Source: Diphasiastrum complanatum
Lineage: Eukaryota; Streptophyta; Lycopodiopsida; Lycopodiales; Lycopodiaceae
DNA length: 64,000 nt
Reading direction: 5' to 3'
Assembly (NCBI GenBank): GCA_029204225.1
Contig: CM055106.1
Location: 1,154,933 to 1,218,932, forward strand
Shown: one piece after another, positions 53,937-64,000 of the stretch
Layout: every line of letters starts with the position of its first letter
How positions within the stretch are numbered: position 1 is the stretch's first letter
Position numbers and translations under genes: made by a program
Notes under the pieces: generated by a model
The model's input: only the letters and a program-made list of their open reading frames with translations
What the model was told of the DNA's origin: nothing
Databases searched by the model: none

Positions 53937-54425
53937 GTGTGTGCCAAAACTCAACAAAGAGGAAAGCACTATAAAAAAGAATCTAGAACTTTGAATGAAG
54001 GCCATAAAGATTCAAATGTGGATCCTACAACAAAAGGAGTATCAAGCTATTCATTTACAAACTTTCCTTACATTTCCTTGTCATCAACTGATAGGCAAAA
54101 TCTAACTATGTCTAAATTGAGAGGTGATAACACCTTTCAAGAGTCAAGGATGTTAGGAGAAGTCAAAGATTTGTATTATGATGAGAATGATTCAAATGTT
54201 GGGGTCTTCATAACTAAAAACAAAGGACAAACTAGATTATTCAGTGTCAGTGAAATCCTTTGTGTAGTTCAGCGCATAACTCCGACACATTTACAAAATG
54301 AAAGGAGGGAGTGCTTTGAGGAGAGTGGAAATTTGATTCGTACATTGTCTAGTTATTTGTTTGGAAGCACGCAAGCATCCGCATCAAATTTAGTTCCTTT
54401 AAAATGTGAAAGTACAGTACTTTAA
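53937..54425 (+). CDS. BAH-like family B ORF, right copy
   Basis: 162 aa, intact. It differs from 5597-6082 by a 3-bp insertion (KDSN for KAN) and a Leu to Phe change. The frame is kept through an indel, which is weak support for past coding constraint. The inverted counterpart at 62340 lacks about 1 kb including this ORF, so the ORF behaves as an insertion. Confidence 0.4.
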   Translation: MCAKTQQRGKHYKKESRTLNEGHKDSNVDPTTKGVSSYSFTNFPYISLSSTDRQNLTMSKLRGDNTFQESRMLGEVKDLYYDENDSNVGVFITKNKGQTRLFSVSEILCVVQRITPTHLQNERRECFEESGNLIRTLSSYLFGSTQASASNLVPLKCESTVL

Positions 54426-54933
54426 GGACCAAAAATGGATCTTAGAAGATCCACAAGGTTGATTGTGTGCTTGATTAACAAACTATCACATACTAGTCAA
54501 CCAAAAACAAGATCTAGTTTAGCAGCTTGATAGAAAACAAGTAGAGACAATCAAAACATTGATCAAGAACTGAATCCCGAGTTCACACGAGTGAAAGTCA
54601 GGCTGTTGTACGGCCTGTAGACAAAGGTTAATGTGTGCTAAAGCTGGGTTTCATTGGAATCAATCACTATTATCATACAAAGAGACAAAATCTGAGTTTC
54701 CTCTTGAGGTTCCAAAATATGGAGAATGGAAAAGTAAAAGACGAAAATCCAGCATGTAATAAAGAAGTAGACTCAACTTTCTTGCCCTAAAGTGAAAACC
54801 CTAGCCCAGATCCTAGAGTCATGCTTGGTAGGTGCATGGTAGGTACAAATCTCATCATAAATCAAGGTCTAGATCCTACAAAGTAGGAATCACTACCAAA
54901 TGGACACAACCACTCCTCTTGACTCGTGGTAAC

Positions 54934-55533
54934 CTACATTATGTGTAGATTGCCATGTGGCACTTTGGCCACACAAGTGACTAACAAAAATATATTGAGA
55001 ATGGCTAGATTTGCCAATGTAGGCAATTTTTCAAGCTCCTCCTCAAATCTAGCCTTCGAAACAACAATACTTTTATTAATCACTCCAATTGAAGATCTAA
55101 GCTTGACAAATGAATCTTTAGGTAAGGATTTAGTAAACAAATCAGCCAAGCAACGCTTGATCTCTTTGGCTTGCACTTTCTCCCTCACGAAACGATGAGC
55201 AATCTCGATGTATTTGCTCCTTGCATGGAATGTAGGATTAGTTACAAGTAATTGGGCTAATTGGTTGTCACAATAGATGATTGGGATCTCATCCTCCATG
55301 ACAGGAAGCTCCACCAATAGCCTTTTGAGCCACAAGACCTCCTGGAATGTTGATGTCAAGGCCTTGTACTCAGATATCGTGGAAGATCAGGAGATGGTAT
55401 CTTGCTTTTTGGATAGCCATGATACTACTCCATCACATAGAAGGGTGGCAAAAGCAATTGTTGATTTCCTATCCACTTTGTCACCTGCAAAATCTAGTCA
55501 GTGTAGGCTCTTAAGCCAAGATTAGTACCACCG
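54934..55533 (-). pseudogene. Copia RNase H remnant, right copy
   Basis: As 6591-7190; one His to Tyr change (SKYIEIAHRF) removes the conserved His of the KHIE motif. Confidence 0.85.
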
Positions 55534-55541
55534 TAGTCCAT

Positions 55542-56267
55542 TGCAATAGTACAGAACAACCAATTAATAGAACATCGCTATTATAGAACCCAGAACTAAC
55601 CATCACAAGAATATGTAGATACAAGGAATAACACTGCTCAATTGCATTCCATAGTCGAGTGCAAAACACCTAAAGTTATAGGCTGACTAGCAAACATAGT
55701 CAACATTTCCAAACACCTAAAATTACAGACTAAACAGCAAGCAGAGTCAACATTGCCACTGCTAAGAGGTCTTAGGCAAGAGAATTCATCTTGCTGCTTG
55801 CAGTACAAAATAGAATCTGGAGTACTGAACATTTAAAACGCTTGGCTCTCACCCTTAGTCTTTTGAACACTACTGCCTAAATAGTGTAAAATCCAAAAGC
55901 CCCCAATCTGGCTCCAAATGTCCTATTTATATTTTTGTGAGGATACTACAATCCAATATCGCAACCCTTCGTAATGACCACAAGTGGTCGGTTCAGCTTC
56001 GCATAGAGACCGCATGGAAACCACAATTGATGACCTTGTGGTCACTTACGAACTGTTCGGGTTCCTCCCGAATATGACTAAACGTTAACTAACCTATCAA
56101 CTTTAACCTCATAAATGTCCTACCATGACGTCTCCTAACATCAAGACCTTACAACATAATTACATCTTTATGTAAATAAAACTCCAATTACATAACCAAC
56201 AATCCTACACTTACATTAACAACCACATATTTACAATGTCCATAGTTATGGCCAAAAAGGCCTAACA
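55542..56267 (-). repeat. 726-bp LTR-like repeat, right copy, minus
   Basis: As 7199-7924. It faces the plus-strand copy at 60876-61601. Confidence 0.5.
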
Positions 56268-56294
56268 CATATTTTCCGGTGTGAAAAACCGAGT

Positions 56295-56850
56295 TCATCT
56301 CCAAGCTTTTTTCTGTCGCTTCCTCTTTTTGATGTCTTTGCTATTGTGTTCACGCTCACTTTCACTTGATGTATGTATTCCTGAACAATGAGTCACAAAT
56401 TCACCTCTGCCCTGTGCATCGATCGTAATTGGTTTGTATCTCGCCGTCATAGGTGGTGATGTCCAAACCCTTGGTTTTGGTGAGGGGGTGGTCAATCCAT
56501 ACCGCAATGGCTTCAGTAAGCGATTCTGATAATCATCTATGATGCCTAATACCAATCGTGGTGTTTGCTTTGTCAGCATTAGTTTGTTCAGCCATTCAAT
56601 GGTGATTGGTGTGTACTCACTGCTAAAAATCCTCCTCCCAATGACAATATATCCTTCATAATAGTGGATATGAATCATCCACATATTTCACTATCACTGT
56701 GTATAAGGTGTCAAAATTCCGACATTCATCGGCCAGCCAAGGTTTAAACTTGGCCTATCTTTGATTGGTACTATAATGTACGTGATTGTGTGCCTTGAAA
56801 CTTTGCTCAGTTTCATAAAAATATTCCGCCACAAAAAACATAGAACTTCA
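56295..56850 (-). pseudogene. Unrecognised ORF blocks, right copy, minus
   Basis: As 7952-8510. The 129-aa block is open (56684-56295) and the MFFVAEYF block has the same stop as the left copy. Confidence 0.4.
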
Positions 56851-57352
56851 TGTTAAGATTTCAATCCCGTCGGAATTGTTTACCTTCATTTTGCCCTGTA
56901 AAACCGCCCATGCCAATACTGCATGTGCCTTCAAATCCGACTACTGCCAAAATTCATACTACTCTGACTAGACCTTGGTCTCATCACTTTGTATGGATGT
57001 AGTCAATCAGCCGTTCACCATCATATCTGTTCCGAATTGAAGGGACCGTAACAATGTCATCGTAAGACCGCAAGATATACACACAACCCGTAATATAATC
57101 GCAACTTATGTGCTACAGTTAATCTAGTTGCTAAACTATAATGAAATTGGGTATACATAGCATTTTCCAAGTACCCATTATAAAAATTATCATACAATCC
57201 TACCCAAAATTACTTGACATAAGGGTTTGTAACATCTTGCCACTATAGAACTGGTATGAACAATATTTTGTATTACGTCCACATGTAACGATATTTAGTG
57301 TGCTTCTGCACTTCCTAGAAAATTAATTCATATAATTGTTAATGATTACTCA

Positions 57353-58103
57353 TTTTATAAAGCAATTCAAATCAGCAAGTTCGTTGTGGTATACTTTATT
57401 TGTACTAAATCTGAAGCTTTCAAGAAATTCGTTGAGTATACGAATTGGGTTGCAAGCAATAAGTTGAAATAGATTCGCACAGATTGTGGAGATGAGTACA
57501 TTTCCAACGAATTTAAGGCTTACTGTACTGATCAAGGTATTATGCATACAAAGACTGCATCTTACACACCTCAGCACAATGGAATAGCTGAACGAAGAAA
57601 TTGTACACTGATGGAAGTTGCAAGGTGGATGATGGCTCATGCGAAGGCACCAAAACTGTTGTGGGCAGAAGCAGTGGCTACATCAAATTATCTTCATAAT
57701 AGTATTCTAAAATCTCGAATACCAGATAAAAGTCCTCATGAGATATGGTGGAAGTCAAAGCCAAATCTAGCACATGTTTGGACATTTGGATGCTCAATGT
57801 ATATGCACATACCAGATAAGCTGAGAAAGAAACTTGATGAAAAGACAGAACAAGGTTTTATGGTAGGATTCGAGTTATATTCATCATATTATCATGTCTA
57901 TGTACCCAAAACTGGCAAGATGAAAGTTGTTCCAGATGTCAAATTTGATGAGTCAAAAAACATAGCAGACAGTGATCTAGTCGGCTATGAAATTCTCAAA
58001 AACTATTATGAGCTACAAACGACGATAGAAAAGACAAGCAGAAGATGAAAGAGAATTACCAGATTCAGAGGGAGGTCAAGATCAAGTACATGATAGACTC
58101 GAA
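57353..58103 (+). pseudogene. Copia integrase remnant, right copy
   Basis: As 9010-9760. The open part is 57542-58048 (168 aa), with the catalytic Glu in NGIAERRN. Confidence 0.85.
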
Positions 58104-60110
58104 TCACCAGTTCGAATTCCAGTAGAAAAGCTCGAATCAGAACTCAAAACCAATTGTGAGAAGATCTGCCAGACAACAAAAACCACTAGAAAGGTGTGGT
58201 CAGGATGTTTTTAAAGTTAGAAATAGTAAGCTCAACTGTGATTGTAGTTTACAGTTATTCACTGTTTCAGTTTAGTAGGACAGCTAGGATTTTTTGGAAG
58301 AAAATCACTTATCTCAAGCTGTATGAGATCATTTTTGGATCTGAAAAGAGCTACAGGTGGGCGCCCTGGTGAGTTAGAAAGGATGCAAGAGGGCCGCAGA
58401 CAACCACTAACTAGTTATGGCATTGGATCAAGTTTTCTCAGGTAGCCAATATGATGGATAGGATTTGAAAAGAAAAAAGCATTGATTTCTCATTGTAGGA
58501 GACCAAATCTTATGCTGTAAATGGCTATGGGAGGGCGCCTGGGAGTGCAAGCCAACAGCCAAGAGGCCGCGCCTGGCCATGGAGAATAAAACGTGCTGAA
58601 TCGATCAGCATCCAAAGCCATAGCTCGTGGAAGAAAGGAGGTTGTGTGAACAAAGAGAAGATGGAATGAGGACGCGACCCTCGCCTGCGCAGAGAATGAA
58701 AGGTTACCTAGTGTAACTAAGTGTCTCGTGGCTGGAGGAACTCTTCTCCACGCACAGATGTATGGAAGGCTGTCGGATCAAGGCTAGAGATGATCGACGG
58801 TGAACATCAGGAGAATTAGGACTATAGATGTAAGTGAACTGCTGGATGTGGGCTGAAAAGGCCCGAAGGGCTATGAAGCCAGGAATTGTACTTCTCTTCA
58901 ATAAAAATCTTCATACTAAAATGTAAGAAGGGGCCCGACTGGTGAATTTGGCATTGAAGGGTAGGAGCTCTTCGAGATGAAGAAACAGTTCATTTTTTGA
59001 ACTCATTCTCTAAGGCCACTTAGGAAGGGCCTAACTTTGGCTAGAGGAGGGCTTTCGGGGCCAAATAAGGGCCAAATTGGAGCTTGTAAAAGCTTGTGTG
59101 AAGCTGACAGATAGAGCAACAACATCGTCAAGGGAGAAATGCATTTTGATGCGTTCTTGACACCATTCAATGGAGCAGGAGATAAGTGACCCAATGAGGT
59201 ACGATTTTCGCTATTTGGTGACTTATGTGCCAAATTAAGCCCAATTTTTGGTTGAAAGTTTGTGGGGCAGGCTAGGAAAAGGGCGTGTGCCTATAGCCAA
59301 GGAGCTCTAAAGTGGTTGTCAAGCAGTTTTGAAGAGCCTAAGCACAGTATATTGTGAGGGAGAGCGGAAAGGGCGGAATTGCATTGGAGAAAGCTAGAAG
59401 ATGCGGAAAACTTGCAATGAGGCATCATGAAACTCTTTATTGGCAAAAATTGAGAGAGGGAAACCAACCATAGGAGAGAGCCAGGTATGGTGCCACATTA
59501 TGCCGATGGACATAGTGAAATAGTTCATGTCTACTGATTCAACTTTTTGGAAGTTTGAACTAACCAAGCTCAAGGGACGGTTGGAGGGGGCCTCTCAAGG
59601 TGAAAATCTACAAGGGCATTGTCAGATTCAGTGGTTGTGGTTGCTTCACATGCTTTTGCAAGGGAGAAATGTCTCAGTTGAGGGGACGTTTACACTAGCT
59701 TAATGGTGGCAATGCAATGGTGGCAGTCATAAGGTGAAGGATGTCAATGACAAGGTGAGGTGGATGAGCCAAAGTGGAAATTTGGAAAGCGATCTAGTAA
59801 CTTGACTACATTTCATGAAGTGGTGATGCGAAGAGGACATCTAACCAGGTACTCATGAAAGTGAGCTAGCAATTGGATTACTAGAGTTTTTAGAGTTAAG
59901 CTTGCGCGGTGGTGGAACTTTCGACAAGTTTGGAGGTGACAAGTTGTTAACACTTCACGGCGGAAGTGTGGCGGAGCTCATGCTTGGGATACTTTTGGGT
60001 AAATAAAAAGCATGAATGAGTAGTCCAAGTTGATATGTGATCCATATTTTTTGTGGATGCTTGTCAAGGCATGTAACCTACAGGAGAAAGCTCATGAAAT
60101 ATAGGGGATT
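58104..60110. other. Repeat-derived DNA without recognisable gene, right copy
   Basis: As 9761-11767. No coding segment is supported. It ends at the position where the left copy has its deletion junction. Confidence 0.45.
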
Positions 60111-60284
60111 CATCAAAGTCCTTGGTAGACTCGTATGCTTGGTGCATGAAGGATGAATGATAGCTTGGCAAGGCAAGGCAAAGTGGAATGGATGGTTGGA
60201 TAGGACACTTGGACAGAGATGTATCTCTAGGAGGTACATGGTGCATTCGAGGACATCTCGGGACAGATGCGTGGAGCTTTGGAC

Positions 60285-60848
60285 GGGATTGAAATCTTAA
60301 CATGAAGTTCTATGTTTTTTGTGGCGGAATATTTTTATGAAACTGAGCAAAGTTTCAAGGCACACAATGACGTACATTATAGTACCAATCAAAGACAGGC
60401 CAAGTTTAAACCTTGGCTGGCCGGAGAATGTCGGAATTTTGAAACCTTATACACAGTGATAGTGAAATATGTGGATGATTCATATCCACTATTATGAAGG
60501 ATATATGTCGTTGGGAGGAGGATTTTCAGTAGTGAGTACACACCAATCACCATTGAATGGCTGAACAAACTAATGCTGACAAAGCAAACACCACGATTGG
60601 TATCATGCATCATAGATGATTATCAGAATCGCTTACTGAAGCCATTGCGGTATGGATTGACAACCCCCTCACCAAAACCAGACATCACCACCTATGACGG
60701 CGAGATACAAACCAATTACGATCGATGCACAAGGCAGAGGCGAATATGTGACTCATTGTTCAGGAATGCATACATCAAGTGAAAGTGAGAGTGAACACAA
60801 TAGCAAAGACGTCAAAAAGAGGAAGCGACAGAAGAAAGCTGGGAGATG
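60285..60848 (+). pseudogene. Unrecognised ORF blocks, plus strand, only in right copy
   Basis: MFFVAEYFYETEQSF is open for 61 aa (60312-60497). The second block is broken by a small deletion in the SPKP region (60670-60690) that shifts the frame. It is the inverted relative of 56295-56850 and lies inside the 1602 bp missing from the left copy. Confidence 0.4.
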
Positions 60849-60875
60849 AACTCGGTTTTCCCACCGGAAAATATG

Positions 60876-61601
60876 TGTTAGGCCTTTCTGGCCATAACTA
60901 TGGACATTGTAAATATGTGGTTGTTAATGTAAGTGTAGGATTGTTGGTTATGTAATTGGAGTTTTATTTACATAAAGATGTAATTATGTTGTAAGGTCTT
61001 GATGTTAGGAGACGTCATGGTAGGACATTTATGAGGTTAAAGTTGATAGGTTAGTTAACGTTTAGTCATATTCGGGAGGAACCCGAACAGTTCGTAAGTG
61101 ACCACAAGGTCATCAATTGTGGTTTCCATGCGGTCTCTATGCGAAGCTGAACCGACCACTTGTGGTCATTACAAAGGGTTGCGATACTGGATTGTAGTAT
61201 CCTCACAAAAATATAAATAGGACATTTTGAGCCAGATTGGGGGCTTCTGGATTTTACACTATTTAGGCAGTAGTGTTCAAAAGACTAAGGGTGAGAGCCA
61301 AGTGTTTTAAATGTTCAGTACTCCAGATTCTATATTGTACTGCAAGCAGCACGATGAATTTTCTTGCCTAAGACCTCTTAGCAGTGGCAATGTTGGCTCT
61401 GTTTGTTGTTCAATATGTAATTTTAGGTGTTTGGAAATGTTGACTATGTTTGCTAGTCAGCATATAACTTTAGGTGTTTTGCACTTGACTATGGAATGCA
61501 ATTGAGCAGTGTTATTCCTTGTATCTACATATTCTTGTGATGGTTAGTTCTAGGTTCTATAATAGCGATGTTCTATTAATTGGTTGTTCTGTACTATTGC
61601 A
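60876..61601 (+). repeat. 726-bp LTR-like repeat, plus, only in right copy
   Basis: TGTTAGG...ATTGCA with TATAAATA at 61212-61219. Its right end abuts a copia RNase H whose upstream part (MDYG-GTNLGLRAYSD) is cut, so the repeat and RNase H were joined by rearrangement. Confidence 0.5.
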
Positions 61602-61623
61602 ATGGACTACGGTGGTACTAATC

Positions 61624-62209
61624 TTGGCTTAAGAGCCTTCAGTGACTAGATTTTGCAGGTGACAAAGTGGATAGGAAATCAACAATTGCTTTTGCCACCC
61701 TTCTATGTGATGGAGTAGTATCATGGCTTTCCAAAAAGCAAGATACCATCTCCTTATCTTCCACAGAATCTGAGTACAAGGCCTTGACATCAACATGTCA
61801 GGAGGTCTTGTGGCTCAAAAGGCTATTGGTGGAGCCTCATGTCATGGAGGATGAGATCCCAATCATCTATTGTGACAACCAATCAGCCCAATTACTTGCA
61901 ACTAATCCTACATTCCATGCAAGGAGCAAACATATCGAGATTGCTCATCGTTTCGTGAGGGAGAAAGTGCAAGCCAAAGAGATCAAGCATTGCTTGGCTG
62001 ATTTGTTTACTAAATCCTTACCTAAAGATTCATTTGTCAAGCTTAGATCTTCAATTGGAGTGATTAATAAAAGTATTGTTGTTTCAAAGGCTAGATTTTT
62101 TGAGGAGCTTGAAAAATTGCCTACATTGGCAAATCTAGCTATTCCCAATATATTTTTGTTAGTCACTTGTGTGGCCAAAGTGCCACATGGGAATCTACAC
62201 ATAATGTAG
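61624..62209 (+). pseudogene. Copia RNase H, longest copy
   Basis: The sequence LGLRAYSD, a 1-bp shift, then FAGDKVDRKSTIAF leads into an open 180-aa frame (61667-62209) with VVSWLSKKQDTISLSSTESE, IIYCDNQSAQLLA, HARSKHIEIAHRFVREKV and LADLFTKSLPKD. The first active-site Asp (YSD) is just before the shift. Residues normally preceding LADLFTK are missing, as in all relatives here. Confidence 0.85.
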
Positions 62210-62234
62210 GTTACCACGAGTCAAGAGGAGTGGT

Positions 62235-63126
62235 TGTGTCCATTTGGTAGTGATTCCTACTTTGTAGGATCTAGACCTTGATTTATGATGAGATTTGTAC
62301 CTACCATGCACCTAGCAAGCATGACTCTAGGATCTAGGCTAGGATCTAGGTACATATCCTTGTATAATAGGGCGAGTTTGGGTTAGGTAGATCAAATTCC
62401 AGTGACATGCATAAAGTCTAGTTGGTCTAGTATGATATGCAATAATGTTGGCAATGTCTAGTTTGACATGCATATAGAGGTTCACATGGAATTGGTCAAT
62501 TATGACCTTGTAGAAACTCGAGCCACAATAAATGCATAATGTCCTAAGTTTCCATAGTGACATGCACAGCATGCAATCACTCTAATGGACACATGCATGT
62601 AGATTTGTACATGGCTAGTTGAGAAATTGCCATTTGGATAAAGTAGGTAGAAGTTAGGTGCAATCTATGCATGCTAGCAGTTAGGTGTCAAGTTAATAGT
62701 TGTTTGCACTTGAATAGGTGTAGGATGTGCATTGAATGCAAGGAGTACCACGAATTTTGGCTCTCCTATATATGTACATATCATTCTCATTCACAAAGTA
62801 ATGAAGAACCAAAGTTTTGTAGCTATCTCATGCTTGGTTGGATCTAAACTGTTTTTTCTTGTTATCTCTCTAGCTCTATCTCTCTTTCTCTAACTCGTGT
62901 TGAGGCTAATGCTTATACATTGTAATCTTGTACTTTTAATCATTCTTTGATTCATTGCTATCATAGTCTATTGATTAGGATGCTAGATTGTGAATTAGCC
63001 ATATCTTTTGAACTAGATTTTGTTGAACAATCTAGAATCAGGGTACTTTGCCAATCACAAAGCTTAATCAAGATCAGTCACTCTTGTGGACATTCTCCAC
63101 ACGTGTGAATTCTAGAATTTTCAACA
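62235..63126 (+). repeat. Probable copia 3' LTR, right copy
   Basis: Same as 12290-13181 with an offset of 49945. CACACGTGTG lies at 63098-63107. Confidence 0.5.
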
Positions 63127-63544
63127 GAATCCATTATGCATTATACAATAGAAATTAAAAACAACTATGTTTCTATAAAAAAACAACCGCATTTTTTCAA
63201 TGTGAATATGACATTTAGAAACTAAAATAGAAATTTATGGTACAAAACATTGAAAAATTAATAAAGAAACACCTGATAATTATAAAAGTTTTAGTCAATA
63301 AATCACTCATTTTAAGTAGAAAATTTATTAATAAGGCCCAATAAAAGTCATATTACACTAATCTATATAGCTTGACTATGAAAATATTCATGTCTCCCCC
63401 ATGTTTGCCTCATTAAGCATTAATCTAGGGTTCAAACCTAATCGTGAGATAGTTGCATTTCACACACGAAATAGAATAGAATAGAAATTAGTGCAAAGAC
63501 CCCGGCCCACAGATGAATAGTAGTAAAAAGTAGTTCTAAAAACC

Positions 63545-63875
63545 TTGGCACACGGTTCACAGGAAAAGAGCAACGTATCCAATGGTCCAAGAGAAATAAC
63601 GGTCCAAAGTAATGAGAAAACATGGGTTAGAACCCTGGGGTCGATCTCTCGGATATATCTCTGGGTTCAATGAAGGAAAAACCAATGGGTGATCCCTGGG
63701 ATCGACCTGTGAGTTCAAACTATAGAAAAACGCATGGATGAACCCTGGGGTCAAGCCCAGGGATCGGTTCCAAGGTTCAGAGGGATCGGCCTATGGGTTT
63801 AAAACATAGGAAAACTCATGGATGAACCATGAGATCGATCCCAATAATCGATTCCAAGGTTCGGCCATGATTTTT
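63545..63875. repeat. GGGATCGATCCC / GGTTCA motif repeats, right copy
   Basis: As 13600-13930. The window ends 125 bp later. Confidence 0.6.
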
Positions 63876-64000
63876 TTTTGCTTCTATGGCCAACAAAATC
63901 CTACTGCGGCCATCGCTGAGGCCATCCCTGAGACCGTCACTGACAAAACAATCCAAATAGGCCATCGTTGGTAGTCCCATGCTGATTGTCCGCCACCACT

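Larger units (their letters stand above)
48331..64000. repeat. Right copy of the direct segmental duplication
   Basis: Matches 1-14055 with few changes and carries 1602 bp (60111-61715) that the left copy lacks. It is cut by the window end. The extra DNA restores a longer RNase H frame, so the left copy is the deleted one. Some pieces differ in coding effect: the chromodomain gains a stop, and one residue of BAH-like ORF A changes. Confidence 0.95.

Overview
This window looks like repeat-dense nuclear DNA of a land plant. The evidence is one host gene of the plant-only TPD1 family, GT-AG introns, Ty1/copia and Ty3/gypsy retrotransposon remains in both orientations, AT-rich spacer, and copia primer-binding sites matching initiator-Met tRNA. 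I cannot name the species. No rRNA, tRNA, CRISPR or bacterial-type feature was seen.

Layout. Positions 1-14055 and 48331-64000 are two nearly identical copies of one segment in direct orientation. Each copy holds an array of palindromic repeats, two BAH-like small ORFs, a broken chromovirus chromodomain, a chimeric unit (two-zinc-knuckle gag followed by a copia RT/RNase H), a promoter-bearing LTR-like repeat, a copia integrase piece, and a copia RNase H followed by an LTR. Within the left copy, 2758-10565 is also repeated inverted at 35778-43094, so about 7.5 kb arms face each other across about 25 kb.

Between the arms lie a copia gag remnant fused to an unrecognised GC-richer ORF (15903-17353), a degenerate gypsy RT (19690-20340), a duplicated copia leader/integrase block (20872-22806, again at 36603-38501), repeated spacer and minisatellites (22808-25800), and the only clear host gene.

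That host gene is a three-exon TPD1-like secreted-protein gene on the minus strand (exons 32719-32635, 32275-32177, 26155-25830). Its second intron holds a complete, very young copia element (26248-32109) with two LTRs differing by one base, a 5-bp target duplication, primer-binding site, polypurine tract and an uninterrupted 1316-residue Gag-Pol ORF. Without the element the intron would be about 154 bp.

The 43-48.3 kb stretch holds a gypsy integrase remnant, a minisatellite, a 77-bp hairpin, a third copia RT/RNase H remnant, a short membrane-anchored ORF, a second copia gag family and a truncated LTR-like repeat. Apart from the copia in the TPD1-like gene, the elements look dead. The two small BAH-like ORF families are open, but whether they are genes is uncertain.
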